Part shown: positions 8,674 to 16,804 of the stretch, in pieces
Position numbering within the stretch: position 1 is the first letter of the stretch
How the letters are laid out: each line of letters starts with the position of its first letter
NCBI RefSeq assembly: GCF_028694605.1
Contig: NZ_JAQVKP010000012.1
Span: 26,516-90,515 of the forward strand
DNA length: 64,000 nt
Direction of reading: 5' to 3'
Source: Sulfurimonas sp.
Lineage (GTDB): Bacteria > Campylobacterota > Campylobacteria > Campylobacterales > Sulfurimonadaceae
The notes under the pieces: generated by a model
Databases searched by the model: none
Told to the model about the DNA's origin: nothing
What the model saw: only the letters and a program-made list of their open reading frames with translations
Made by a program: the position numbers and the translations under genes

Positions 8674-9511
8674 GCCTGTAGCGTGCAAGCATACTCTCAT
8701 TGCCGCTTACACCTCCGCTATGAATGTACAAAATTTCTTCTTGTGTTTGCTCTAAGAGTGCCATCCACATAGATGGTGCATAAATCAAATCAAACTCTAC
8801 TCCGGTGCCTAAAAGTTTTTGTTGTATCTCTAAAAACTCTCTGTATGGCTTTGCAAAATGGTACTTCTTTCTTGGCTCTAGTATGATTAGATTTTTTGGG
8901 AGCGGATGCAAAGCACTCATCTGTTTTTTAAGATATTCACTGTCTCCAACACAAGGAGTGGTGTAAACTCTGTACTCCGGCAAACTAAGTGCCAAAAAAA
9001 GAGCAGTTGTCCCTGTTCCTGATGGCGTAGCCAGAGACATAACATCCAAACCGCTCTCTCTTATCTCTTTTGCCAAAACCTCAAGTCCGAGTTTTGCTTC
9101 TTCTACTGCTCCCCCTTGATCAATGACAAACATTCTCTCATCCATACTCAAACGCACGGAAGCAACAAAATCTTTGTAGTAGTACTCTTCTATCTCCACA
9201 TGCTCCATGCCAAGTTTTTTTGCATTAAAAAAGTTACCGCAATTTTCATTTTTCTGTGTATCGCTAAGAGGTTTGGTGTAGTATGTAAAGTGCCAGCTTT
9301 TCTTCTTGCACATTGCGGCAATTGCAAGCATTGCATTTGATTGTGTACCGCCGTAAGAGATAATTTTGTCAAGTTTGTCTGATTGGGTTTGTAAAAGTGC
9401 GTGAAGTTTGCGGAATTTGTTTCCTGCCAAAAAAGGGTCTGCCAAATCATCCCTTTTGACATAAAAACTCCTCCCATCCAAAGAGATTTCAGTGACGGGA
9501 GTGTTATACAT
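8657..9511 (-). CDS. PLP-dependent ACC deaminase / D-cysteine desulfhydrase family protein
   Basis: 284-aa fold-type II PLP enzyme. VKRDDLADPFLAGNKFRKL contains the PLP-binding Lys within the NKFRK context typical of this family, and SYGGTQSNAMLA is the substrate/cofactor loop. SLATPSGTGTTALFLAL is the glycine-rich phosphate-binding segment. Family members deaminate 1-aminocyclopropane-1-carboxylate or desulfhydrate D-cysteine. At 284 aa it is shorter than typical (about 330 aa), so an atypical substrate is possible. Convergent with the nitroreductase and 6 bp after the parvulin gene. Confidence 0.85.
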   Translation of the reverse strand: MYNTPVTEISLDGRSFYVKRDDLADPFLAGNKFRKLHALLQTQSDKLDKIISYGGTQSNAMLAIAAMCKKKSWHFTYYTKPLSDTQKNENCGNFFNAKKLGMEHVEIEEYYYKDFVASVRLSMDERMFVIDQGGAVEEAKLGLEVLAKEIRESGLDVMSLATPSGTGTTALFLALSLPEYRVYTTPCVGDSEYLKKQMSALHPLPKNLIILEPRKKYHFAKPYREFLEIQQKLLGTGVEFDLIYAPSMWMALLEQTQEEILYIHSGGVSGNESMLARYRQKSLL

Positions 9512-9517
9512 ATAGAT

Positions 9518-10348
9518 TTACTTGATTTGTGCTTTTTGCTCTAGTTCTTTCATTTTTGCAAGCATAACGGTTTTTGCTTTTTCCATCTTTAGTCTCTGCT
9601 CAATAAAAGGCTTCACTTCAGCAAAAGTTTTTGCTTTCTTTGCTTTTTTATCTTCTATATAGATGACGTGGTATCCAAACTGTGTCTTTACAGGCTCCAT
9701 AGTCATCTCTTTTGGCTTCATTGCAAATGCTTTATCATTAAACTCCGGAACCATTTGACCTGACATAAAATAACCTAAATCACCGCCTTGTGCAGCACTT
9801 GCACAAGTTGACTTTGCCTTTGCTATTTCCATAAACTTATTTTTAAGAGCATCACCCTTAAGCGGCTTAAGTTCTGCAATAATATTTTTCGCATCTCCCT
9901 CTTTTTCTACAAGTATGTGGCGTGCATTAACACTTTCGTTTTCAACAAACTCTTCTTTATTGGCATCATAGTATTTTTTTAAATCTTCATTTGAAATAGC
10001 AATCTTGTCTATCTCTTTTTTCTGCCACACCTGAATCGCTATCTCTTTTTCAATTCTTTGTGTTACTTCTTTATATTTATCTTTATATTCAGCAGAGTTC
10101 AGTATTCCACTTTTTTTTGCATCATCATAAACCAGCTCTTTTGCAACCAACTGTTCAAGCACCTGTTTTCTAAATTCTGCCTGCTTTTCAGCCGGAACTT
10201 GATTAAATCTCCCCTGTGTTGCCGCCATAAGTTCCTTATCCACATCTTGCTGTGTGATAGCCGTTCCATTAACCGTTACTAGTGTTTGCGCCATTGACAT
10301 TGATGTCATAAGAGCTAAAGACAATACTATTTTTGTTGCTGATTTCAT
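9518..10348 (-). CDS. Periplasmic parvulin-type peptidyl-prolyl isomerase (PEB4/SurA-like)
   Basis: 276-aa exported folding factor. The signal peptide MKSATKIVLSLALMTSMSMAQ is followed by a SurA-like N-terminal chaperone helical region and a PpiC parvulin domain from about residue 140 (ARHILVE, then GGDLGYF and TQFGYHVIYI). The layout matches the Campylobacter PEB4 (CBF2) class of outer-membrane protein chaperones. I place the start at ATG 10348, which has GGGGAAG upstream and begins a clean signal peptide; the longer frame to 10399 lacks both. A Lys-rich C-terminus closes it. Confidence 0.93.
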   Translation of the reverse strand: MKSATKIVLSLALMTSMSMAQTLVTVNGTAITQQDVDKELMAATQGRFNQVPAEKQAEFRKQVLEQLVAKELVYDDAKKSGILNSAEYKDKYKEVTQRIEKEIAIQVWQKKEIDKIAISNEDLKKYYDANKEEFVENESVNARHILVEKEGDAKNIIAELKPLKGDALKNKFMEIAKAKSTCASAAQGGDLGYFMSGQMVPEFNDKAFAMKPKEMTMEPVKTQFGYHVIYIEDKKAKKAKTFAEVKPFIEQRLKMEKAKTVMLAKMKELEQKAQIK

Positions 10349-10430
10349 TAAACTTCCCCGATGATACTCTAAAATTAAAAAATTGTAGTTTGTTAACACT
10401 AATGATTATTAAACAAAACAGTTTTCTTTG

Positions 10431-10436
10431 TATAAT
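10431..10436 (+). promoter_or_regulatory. -10 box abutting the nth start codon
   Basis: TATAAT ends only 7 bp before the ATG of nth, so the predicted transcription start falls on or next to the start codon. No ribosome binding site could fit in such a leader. Confidence 0.55.
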
Positions 10437-10443
10437 TTGCCCT

Positions 10444-11088
10444 ATGAAAAAAGCAAACAGAGAAGAAATCAAACAAATTCATCAACTTTTTATCCAAAAC
10501 TATAGTGATGCAGTAACTGAACTAACCTATAAAAACAGTTACGAACTAGTTATAGCCGTCATACTCTCCGCACAATGCACCGATAAAAGAGTCAACCTTA
10601 TAACTCCAGCTCTTTTTGAAAAATACCCAAACCCAAAAGCACTTTCCCTTGCAGATATCGAAGATGTAAAATCTCTTATAAACAGTTGCTCATTTTTTAA
10701 CAACAAAGCAAAAAATATCATTGAAATGGCAAAAAGAGTTGTTGAAACATACGGCGGCGAGATACCAATGGATGAAAAAGAGCTTGTCACCCTTGCAGGC
10801 GTTGGACAAAAAACAGCAAATGTAGTTATGATAGAGTACATGGGAGCAAATCTAATGGCAGTTGATACACACGTTTTTCGTGTCTCACACAGACTTGGAC
10901 TAAGTAACGATAAAACAGCAATAGCTACTGAAGCAACGCTTGTTAAGAAGTTTAAAAACAACCTGAGGATACTTCATCAAGGGATAGTTCTTTTTGGACG
11001 CTACATCTGCAAAGCAAAAAACCCAAAATGCGATGAGTGTTTTTTAACTCAGTACTGTAAAACAAAAGAGAGTTTTAAAGTTGGATAA
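10444..11088 (+). CDS. nth: Endonuclease III (DNA glycosylase/AP lyase)
   Basis: 214-aa base-excision repair enzyme that removes oxidised pyrimidines and cleaves abasic sites. LAGVGQKTAN is the helix-hairpin-helix with the catalytic Lys, and VDTHVFR carries the catalytic Asp. The C-terminal cluster has the exact C-x6-C-x2-C-x5-C spacing for [4Fe-4S] (CKAKNPKC, DEC, FLTQYC). The start MKKANREEIKQ at 10444 gives normal family length; the longer frame from 10333 is inside the promoter region. A TATAAT sits just before the ATG, suggesting a leaderless mRNA. Confidence 0.96.
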   Translation: MKKANREEIKQIHQLFIQNYSDAVTELTYKNSYELVIAVILSAQCTDKRVNLITPALFEKYPNPKALSLADIEDVKSLINSCSFFNNKAKNIIEMAKRVVETYGGEIPMDEKELVTLAGVGQKTANVVMIEYMGANLMAVDTHVFRVSHRLGLSNDKTAIATEATLVKKFKNNLRILHQGIVLFGRYICKAKNPKCDECFLTQYCKTKESFKVG

Positions 11089-11119
11089 AAGTTGGATTAG
11101 TATTTGCTTGAAGCAGTTT

Positions 11120-11362
11120 ATGACAAAATATATACTTCTCTCATCAGTGCTTTTTATACTCTCGGGATGCTTCAACAAGCATGGCATTTCACTCCAGTAT
11201 TACAGTGATTGCAAAGAGTACTACGACCTCCAAGGCTACTACCATAAAGAGTGCGGCAAAGATGACATCGTTACATACAAAGAGATACGCACAAAAACAG
11301 GAGAGCTTGTCGATACCGTTATAGGCAAAGAGGAAGAAAAACCAAAAGGGAACGTTTGGTAA
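11120..11362 (+). CDS. Small predicted lipoprotein, function unknown
   Basis: 80-aa protein beginning MTKYILLSSVLFILSGCFN: a short lipoprotein signal with lipobox LSGC (acylated Cys at about residue 17). The mature part has three further Cys, many Tyr and Lys, and a charged tail with EEEKPKG. I do not recognise a family. A TTG-initiated frame from 11081 would overlap nth by 8 bp and add 13 residues before the signal; I prefer the ATG. Convergent with cmoA, 3 bp apart. Confidence 0.75.
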   Translation: MTKYILLSSVLFILSGCFNKHGISLQYYSDCKEYYDLQGYYHKECGKDDIVTYKEIRTKTGELVDTVIGKEEEKPKGNVW

Positions 11363-11365
11363 CTT

Positions 11366-12073
11366 TTATTTTATAGCTATAAAGGTGGCAAAATTTGCCC
11401 AGCGGAAGATTGCTTCACAGTGTGAAAACCCGCAGTTTTTGACCATTTTAATGTTTTCATCCTCGCTGTAAGGCACCAAAACATTCTCCAAAGCTTCCCT
11501 TTTTTGCATTATCTCGTACTCCGAGTAACCCTGCTCTTTTTTAAAATCATAGTAGCACTCGATCAAATCTTTGTTTAGTTTGGGATGATGGCTTATCACT
11601 TTTTCGCTAAAGATAAAAAGTCCATCTTTTTTTAAAGAAGCTGCTATCTTTTTTACAAGTTCCTCACGAATAAGGGGGCGGACAAACTGCAAAGTATAGT
11701 TACTTATAAAGAGTTGGGCCTCTTTATAGTCATACTCCAAAATATCGGCATTTTTCAACTCTATATCTGCATTAAACGCTTCGCACTTCTTTCTCGCCTG
11801 TTCCAGCATCGCTTCAGAGTTATCTAGCCCAATAAGCTCTGCTTTGCATTGTAGCTTTTTGCTGATGTTTATAAGCATCGTGGCGGTAGAACAGCCCAAA
11901 TCATAGGCAATACCGCCATTTTGAAGTGCTTTGAGAGCAAAAAACTGCGTAATTTTTTGGGACTCTTTATAAAACGGCACGCTTCGTTGCAGCATGTCGT
12001 CAAAAACCGCTGCAACCTCTGCATCAAATTCAAACTGTTTTTTTATAGGTTTTGCAAAGACCTTGTCATTCAT
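11366..12073 (-). CDS. cmoA: Carboxy-S-adenosyl-L-methionine synthase CmoA
   Basis: 235-aa SAM-dependent enzyme that makes carboxy-SAM from SAM and prephenate, used by CmoB to form cmo5U34 in tRNA. The N-terminus [22 protein letters not shown] and motif [13 protein letters not shown] are characteristic of CmoA rather than generic methyltransferases. NYTLQFVRP follows at the usual motif IV place. Full length. cmoB is not in the window. It lies 6 bp after fba. Confidence 0.93.
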   Translation of the reverse strand: MNDKVFAKPIKKQFEFDAEVAAVFDDMLQRSVPFYKESQKITQFFALKALQNGGIAYDLGCSTATMLINISKKLQCKAELIGLDNSEAMLEQARKKCEAFNADIELKNADILEYDYKEAQLFISNYTLQFVRPLIREELVKKIAASLKKDGLFIFSEKVISHHPKLNKDLIECYYDFKKEQGYSEYEIMQKREALENVLVPYSEDENIKMVKNCGFSHCEAIFRWANFATFIAIK

Positions 12074-12079
12074 AGATGA

Positions 12080-13153
12080 TTAATTCTTACCGATTGCGTT
12101 TAAATCGCTAAACGCCTCTTCTACTCTTTTTACAAGTGTTTTTTGACCGTCTCTTAGCCATTTTCTAGGGTCATAATAGTTTTTGTTAGGTTTATCTTCA
12201 CCCTCAGGGTTTCCGATTTGACCTTGAAGATAGGCTCTGTTTTTCTCATAATAATCTTTCACACCGACCCATGTCGCCCACTGTGTGTCCGTGTCAATGT
12301 TCATCTTGATTACACCGTAACTGATTGCTTCACGAATCTCTTCAAGCGTTGAGCCTGAACCGCCATGGAAAACAAAATTTACCGGTTTGTCGGCAGTGGA
12401 AAATTTTTCTTGGATATATTTTTGAGAGTTATCAAGTATCTTTGGAGTAAGCACGACATTACCCGGTTTGTAAACACCGTGCACATTTCCAAACGATGCT
12501 GCAATTGTAAAGTTTGGAGAAACTTCACTTAACTCTTTATAAGCGTATGCAACATCTTCGGGCTGAGTGTAAAGAAGAGAATTGTCAACACTAGAATTAT
12601 CCACGCCATCCTCTTCTCCGCCTGTTACGCCAAGCTCTATCTCTATGCTCATGCCGATTTTACTCATTCTTTGGAGATATTTTTTACAAATTGCCACATT
12701 CTCTTCCAAGCTTTCCTCGGATAAATCCAGCATATGAGAAGAGTAGAGTGGCTTGCCATGTGTTTTATAGTGGGTTTCACCTGCATCAAGCAGTGCATCT
12801 ATCCATGGAAGAAGCTTTTTAGCAGCATGGTCTGTGTGTAAAATAACAGGGATACCGTATGCCTCTGCCATCATATGAACATGGATAGCACCGGAAATAG
12901 CGCCCGCAACAGCAGCTCTCTCACCCTCGTTGCTAAGCCCCTTACCTGCATAGTACGCTGCTCCGCCGTTGCTAAACTGGATTATCACGGGAGATTTTAC
13001 TTTTGCAGCAGCTTCCAAAACGCCATTAACGGAGTCTGTTCCAACAACATTTATAGCAGGAAGAGCAAAACCGTTCTCTTTTGCATACTGATAAACTTTT
13101 TGTACATCATCACCAAATAACACACCCGCTTTTACGATATCTAAAATGCCCAT
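12080..13153 (-). CDS. fba: Class II fructose-bisphosphate aldolase
   Basis: 357-aa zinc-dependent aldolase interconverting fructose 1,6-bisphosphate with dihydroxyacetone phosphate and glyceraldehyde 3-phosphate. It shows HTDHAAKKLLPWID (catalytic Asp and zinc His), EIELGVTGGEEDGV, and the phosphate-binding VFHGGSGS. The size and insertions place it with the class IIA E. coli FbaA type. An ATG start follows a TATAAT 33 bp upstream. In an autotroph it would serve gluconeogenesis; that is inference. Confidence 0.97.
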   Translation of the reverse strand: MGILDIVKAGVLFGDDVQKVYQYAKENGFALPAINVVGTDSVNGVLEAAAKVKSPVIIQFSNGGAAYYAGKGLSNEGERAAVAGAISGAIHVHMMAEAYGIPVILHTDHAAKKLLPWIDALLDAGETHYKTHGKPLYSSHMLDLSEESLEENVAICKKYLQRMSKIGMSIEIELGVTGGEEDGVDNSSVDNSLLYTQPEDVAYAYKELSEVSPNFTIAASFGNVHGVYKPGNVVLTPKILDNSQKYIQEKFSTADKPVNFVFHGGSGSTLEEIREAISYGVIKMNIDTDTQWATWVGVKDYYEKNRAYLQGQIGNPEGEDKPNKNYYDPRKWLRDGQKTLVKRVEEAFSDLNAIGKN

Positions 13154-13185
13154 CTTTTAAACTCTTTTTATAAAATTTGTCTCAA

Positions 13186-13191
13186 ATTATA
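13186..13191 (-). promoter_or_regulatory. Putative -10 element of fba
   Basis: TATAAT on the minus strand, 33 bp upstream of the fba ATG. The sequence 17 bp further upstream is not close to TTGACA. Confidence 0.45.
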
Positions 13192-13265
13192 ATACAGGGT
13201 TTATTTAACTGACCTTTTGAAAAATTTTTTATGCTAGAATAACACAAAAACTTCGGGGCTTTTTT

Positions 13266-13952
13266 ATGAAACTATCTGTTGATGAGTACTGCAAACGTTT
13301 TAAAATGTCCAAAGAGATGGTTTACGCCAAAATAAGAGCAAAAAAACTAGACTACGTTGTTGAAGAATCCCAAACTTTCATAATTGTCCCCGCAGCTTTA
13401 AAAGAAGGGAAAAAAACAGATCTATCAGAAAAAACTCAGCTACAAAATATTCCCTCAGCAAAGCCAAAAACAACCGTTGCAACTGTTTTGGCACTTTTTC
13501 AAAAAGAGAACAATTACCTTAAAAATAGGATTGTTCAGCTTGAGAGCAAAATCGACAAGCTTATCGACGATAAAGAGCAAATGTTGCGCAGTGAGAGAGA
13601 TAAGATAGAGCAAATCTATAGCTCAAAAGATGAACAGCTTAAAAACATACTGACACTTGTAAATAAAAAAATGCGCTTTGAACAGGAAAAAGATTTGTTG
13701 CATGAGGCGCATAAAATAGAAAACTATGAACATCAAGGTGAAGCAGAGGTTGTTCGTGATACAAATTCTAATGCAGGTTTTGTTGAGCTAAAAGAGTATC
13801 TTCGCACACTCCCTATCAGGTCATCTCAGAGGAAAGCTATAAAAAAACGTTTCTTGGCTGCCTATGACAATGACACAAGGGTTATCCACAAAAACGGACA
13901 GCTCTACCTTGACTTTTCAAAATACGACTATAGTGATTTGCTTGCTTACTAA
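13266..13952 (+). CDS. Uncharacterised coiled-coil protein with N-terminal helix-turn-helix-like region
   Basis: 228-aa protein of unknown function. Residues 1-40 (VDEYCKRFKMSKEMVYAKIRAKK) resemble an excisionase/MerR-like winged helix. Residues 75-150 are heptad-rich and highly charged, predicting a coiled coil (LFQKENNYLKNRIVQLE, then SERDKIEQIYSSKDEQ). The C-terminus (about 170-228) is basic and may be a separate small domain ending in DFSKYDYSDLL. It sits directly before, and overlaps, a FapA-like gene, so the two probably act together. GGGG lies 8 bp before the ATG. Confidence 0.7.
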   Translation: MKLSVDEYCKRFKMSKEMVYAKIRAKKLDYVVEESQTFIIVPAALKEGKKTDLSEKTQLQNIPSAKPKTTVATVLALFQKENNYLKNRIVQLESKIDKLIDDKEQMLRSERDKIEQIYSSKDEQLKNILTLVNKKMRFEQEKDLLHEAHKIENYEHQGEAEVVRDTNSNAGFVELKEYLRTLPIRSSQRKAIKKRFLAAYDNDTRVIHKNGQLYLDFSKYDYSDLLAY

Positions 13953-15603
13953 AAAATTTAAAACAAAAAATATCGTTACCACTATCGAAAAATTTGCGTT
14001 AGAAAACAACTGTTCGCCGTTGGAGTTCTCTTTTGCTATCAATGAGATTGAGACTTATATCAAAAGTACGTCAGATGATACTTTTAAAATTTACAACGAA
14101 GACTCTCTTAACTACTATGACAATCCCCAAAAAATGGTTAATGAGCATCTTAGAATCAAGCAGATTTATACAATTACCGTAAAACAAGCGCCTAAACAAA
14201 TCATAAAACTCAACTATTCAATCGATTTTTCGCCAAATAATGCACACCCTGCTCTTGTTTTGCATCCTGAATCACAAATTCCATACACTAAGTACCAGCC
14301 AAAGGAGATTTTTCTTCTTCTTTTTAAAGAGTTCAACAACATCAAAGCCGCAAACGGGATTTTAATCAACCTTTTTGATGAGGAGATGAAAGAGAAACTA
14401 AAAACATTTGTCAAATATCTCTACGCCGGCAAATTTGTCAAAAAAGTAAAAATACCGCTTTTTAAAGGCATCGACCCAGAAATAAGAAGAAGCAGCAAAC
14501 TACTCATGCGCTTTTTAGAAAAAGAGTCTCACCTTCAAGTAATTGAAGTTGTAGAAGATGAGATACTTGTTGAGTACATCAAACCCGTTTTTGGGAAAAA
14601 CGGATTTAACGCTTTTGGTGATATTATTGATAACGCTTCTTTAAAAAATGTTGATGACCTAAAATGCAAGATAGACGCAAAAGGCATTGAAATCATAGAG
14701 AACAGCGATCGAAAAATTTATAGAAGCAAAGTTAAGGGTTACGTTCATTTTGATACACAAAATTTCTACATAGACAACAAGATAAAGATGCAGTCACTCT
14801 CCCGCATTCAAGAACGCGTAGCAAAAGATGAAGCAAACAATATCGAAGTTATCATCGCACAGCATGACACTTCACTTGACTCACTTGGAGAAGGGGTAGA
14901 ACTCATCTCCGAGGCTATCCATATACATGGGCATGTGGGTGCTAAATCAAGCTTAAGGGCAGTCAATCTTACAATAGACGGTGCAACACACAAAGACTCT
15001 GTCCAAGAGGCTAAATTTGCATTTATTAACAGACATAAAGGCAAACTTAGATGCCATAGTGCAAAAATAAAACTCCTTGAAGGAGGAGAGATTCATGCTA
15101 CCAATGTAGAAGTAGAAAATTCTCTAGGCGGGGCTATTTATGCAGAAAATATCACAATCTCTCATGTTAAAAGTAATCTCAAAGTATATGCATCCAACTC
15201 TATTACCGTTAAACTTGTAGGCGGAGAAGACAATCTCTTTAAAATCAACTACAAAGAGATTTCCACACTCAAAAGCAAATACAACCATATAGCTAGAGAG
15301 ATAGATGATTTCAAATACAAACTTGAAGGTGCAAAAAAACACTCGCCTGCAAAAATTCAGCTTTATAAAGAAAAAATTGATACACTCAAAGCCACACAAG
15401 AGCATATCATCAATAGTGCAATGCATGCAAAAATAACAGTACAAGAGCCTTTTAGGGGTATGAACACCATTGTTTTCACCATTGCAAATGATGAAGATAT
15501 TCTCTTTAAAACAGAAGCTATGTCTTATGACCCTTTCTACCTTATCGCATCAGAAAACTCAATAACACTTCATCCAACGAACAAAAAAATCTCCATAGAA
15601 TAA
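13933..15603 (+). CDS. FapA/DUF342-like protein
   Basis: Large protein (about 556 aa from GTG 13933) resembling the FapA/DUF342 family: a mixed N-terminal region, then a beta-helix-like stretch with short repeated strands (VELISEAIHIHGHVGAKSSL, AVNLTIDG, AKIKLLEGGEIHATNVEVE, GGAIYAENITISHVKSNLKV) and a C-terminal coiled coil (about residues 440-500). FapA-type proteins are linked to flagellar or polar assembly in vibrios; the role here is unknown. The start is uncertain: an ATG at 13864 would overlap the upstream gene by 89 bp; GTG 13933 or TTG 13942 overlap it little. None has a good ribosome site, which argues for coupling. Confidence 0.7.
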   Translation: MICLLTKKFKTKNIVTTIEKFALENNCSPLEFSFAINEIETYIKSTSDDTFKIYNEDSLNYYDNPQKMVNEHLRIKQIYTITVKQAPKQIIKLNYSIDFSPNNAHPALVLHPESQIPYTKYQPKEIFLLLFKEFNNIKAANGILINLFDEEMKEKLKTFVKYLYAGKFVKKVKIPLFKGIDPEIRRSSKLLMRFLEKESHLQVIEVVEDEILVEYIKPVFGKNGFNAFGDIIDNASLKNVDDLKCKIDAKGIEIIENSDRKIYRSKVKGYVHFDTQNFYIDNKIKMQSLSRIQERVAKDEANNIEVIIAQHDTSLDSLGEGVELISEAIHIHGHVGAKSSLRAVNLTIDGATHKDSVQEAKFAFINRHKGKLRCHSAKIKLLEGGEIHATNVEVENSLGGAIYAENITISHVKSNLKVYASNSITVKLVGGEDNLFKINYKEISTLKSKYNHIAREIDDFKYKLEGAKKHSPAKIQLYKEKIDTLKATQEHIINSAMHAKITVQEPFRGMNTIVFTIANDEDILFKTEAMSYDPFYLIASENSITLHPTNKKISIE

Positions 15604-15818
15604 CATTTTTTTAAATCTCCGCTTCTGCTATTTTTTTCATTTATAGGTTATTTTCATATAAAAAAGATACGTATTTCCGTGTTTTTAGTAGCATATAAAT
15701 TATATTAATACTGTATTTATTTATATTATATCATTAATAATTTATATTTTAAAATTTATTACGTGCTTATAAATAAATAAAATGTATATTTAAGTATTTA
15801 TTCTGTATTATTTTCTTT
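15604..15818. other. Very AT-rich intergenic region with inverted repeats
   Basis: 215-bp gap with almost no G or C between about 15690 and 15815. Two nested inverted repeats are visible: ATATAAATTAT-type arms at 15693-15709 and 15733-15748, and TATTTATTTAT (15714-15724) with its exact complement at 15769-15779. It precedes a small HTH gene and could be its operator/promoter region or the edge of an acquired segment. No ORF or RNA gene seen. Confidence 0.5.
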
Positions 15819-16058
15819 ATGCAAATTAATGATCTGTTTAATATTCTTCACAACTCTATTGAGTCTCAAAACAATGGGAAAAAGATTTCCCTCAAAGAGA
15901 TGGCCGATTCACTAGGGATTCCCATGAGAACGTACCAAGATTGGAAACTTGGGCGTGCAAAGCCACAAGCTGCTATTACTGTTATACAGATGCTTGGAAG
16001 ACTTGAAGACGAAGAGATTATTAGAGCTGTAAGAAAAATCAATAAGCTGAAGGATTAA
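15819..16058 (+). CDS. Small helix-turn-helix protein
   Basis: 79-aa predicted DNA-binding protein. ISLKEMADSLGIPMRTYQDW followed by KLGRAKPQ fits an XRE/Cro-type helix-turn-helix, with recognition helix around MRTYQDWKLG. The C-terminus is a charged helix. There is no effector domain, so a repressor or accessory regulator is plausible. The next gene starts 4 bp after its stop and its ribosome site (AAGGA) lies inside this gene, making a two-gene unit. Confidence 0.75.
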   Translation: MQINDLFNILHNSIESQNNGKKISLKEMADSLGIPMRTYQDWKLGRAKPQAAITVIQMLGRLEDEEIIRAVRKINKLKD

Positions 16059-16062
16059 ACGA

Positions 16063-16299
16063 ATGAGCGCACTGACACAACAAGAAAGAGATGGCTTAGA
16101 AGATGTTTTTTTGTCTATACATACGACAAGTGAAAAAAGATACCAAAAAGTAAAAGAATTATCGTCTTTAATTATAGCTGCCGACATAAGCAGCGTTGCA
16201 TCAAAAGTACTCAAACATGCGAAAATCGGACTTAAAAAGAGAAAAACGTTATATTTTTTCTCATTTTTTAACAAAAAGAAGAAATCTTTAAGCAAATAA
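16063..16299 (+). CDS. Small Lys-rich protein of unknown function
   Basis: 78-aa protein, unrecognised. The N-terminal 55 residues look helical and charged; the C-terminus is very basic with several Phe (FFSFFNKKKKS). It is preceded by AAGGA 9 bp upstream and sits 4 bp after the HTH gene. The arrangement of a small HTH gene followed by a small ORF recalls regulator or toxin-antitoxin pairs, but no toxin motif is visible. Confidence 0.55.
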   Translation: MSALTQQERDGLEDVFLSIHTTSEKRYQKVKELSSLIIAADISSVASKVLKHAKIGLKKRKTLYFFSFFNKKKKSLSK

Positions 16300-16396
16300 A
16301 CTATAAAGTGTCTATAGCTGAATTACTTGACTGGAAAATCTTGTTTTTATAGTTTTAGTAGTTTCGGAAAATCTTTATAAATTCAAGGGTAGATTT

Positions 16397-16681
16397 ATGA
16401 ATAAAGCTCAATTCGTTGAACTAGTGCAAGCAAGTGGCAATTACAAAACCAAGGTTGAAGCTGAGGCAGCTATCAAAGCTTTTACAGAGGCGGTTGCAAC
16501 TGCTTTAGTAAAAAAAGAGGATGTTTCTCTTGTAGGATTTGGTAGTTTTAGCGCTTCATTACAAAAAGGTAAAAGTGGTAAGGTTCCTGGCACAAGCAAG
16601 AGCTATACTACAAAAGATAAAATGGTTCCAAAATTCAAAGCAGGCAAAGGTTTAAAAGACCGCGTTTCTGCTGGCAAATAA
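16397..16681 (+). CDS. hup: DNA-binding protein HU
   Basis: 94-aa histone-like protein that bends and compacts DNA as a dimer. MNKAQFVELV starts the dimerisation helices; LVGFGSFSA precedes the DNA-binding arm, and the C-terminal PKFKAGKGLKD is the HU/IHF ending. It is full length. The arm has PGTSKSYTT in place of the usual RNPxTG sequence, so DNA contacts may differ slightly. A hairpin follows the stop. Confidence 0.95.
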   Translation: MNKAQFVELVQASGNYKTKVEAEAAIKAFTEAVATALVKKEDVSLVGFGSFSASLQKGKSGKVPGTSKSYTTKDKMVPKFKAGKGLKDRVSAGK

Positions 16682-16687
16682 TCTTCT

Positions 16688-16712
16688 TTTGTCGCAATTT
16701 TTTTGCGACAAA
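16688..16712 (+). terminator. Hairpin after hup
   Basis: A perfect 10-bp stem (TTTGTCGCAA and its complement) with a TTTTT loop begins 6 bp after the hup stop. The following TCTTACTC is only weakly T-rich. It probably ends the HU transcript. Confidence 0.65.
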
Positions 16713-16804
16713 TCTTACTCACTGATATTTTCCTCTCTCTTTCAATTTTAAATTTTGCAAAATAAAGTTACAATGTGATTACAAAATTGCTTCATGGAGA
16801 GAAG

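Noticed and set aside
10385..10425. Fur-box-like AATGATTATT between the parvulin and nth genes.
   Set aside because: Matches only half of the 19-bp Fur consensus in a very AT-rich region; chance match likely.
13882..13890. A perfect DnaA-box-like TTATCCACA inside the coiled-coil gene.
   Set aside because: Single copy within coding sequence, no cluster or AT-rich unwinding element beside it and no dnaA gene; not evidence for an origin.
13864..13932. N-terminal extension of the FapA-like protein starting at ATG 13864.
   Set aside because: It would overlap the previous gene by 89 bp and its translation has no similarity to a family start; kept only as an alternative.
16327..16353. TTGACT and TATAGT upstream of hup as a promoter.
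   Set aside because: Spacer is only 15 bp and neighbouring AT-rich sequence offers several equally good -10 boxes; could not choose.
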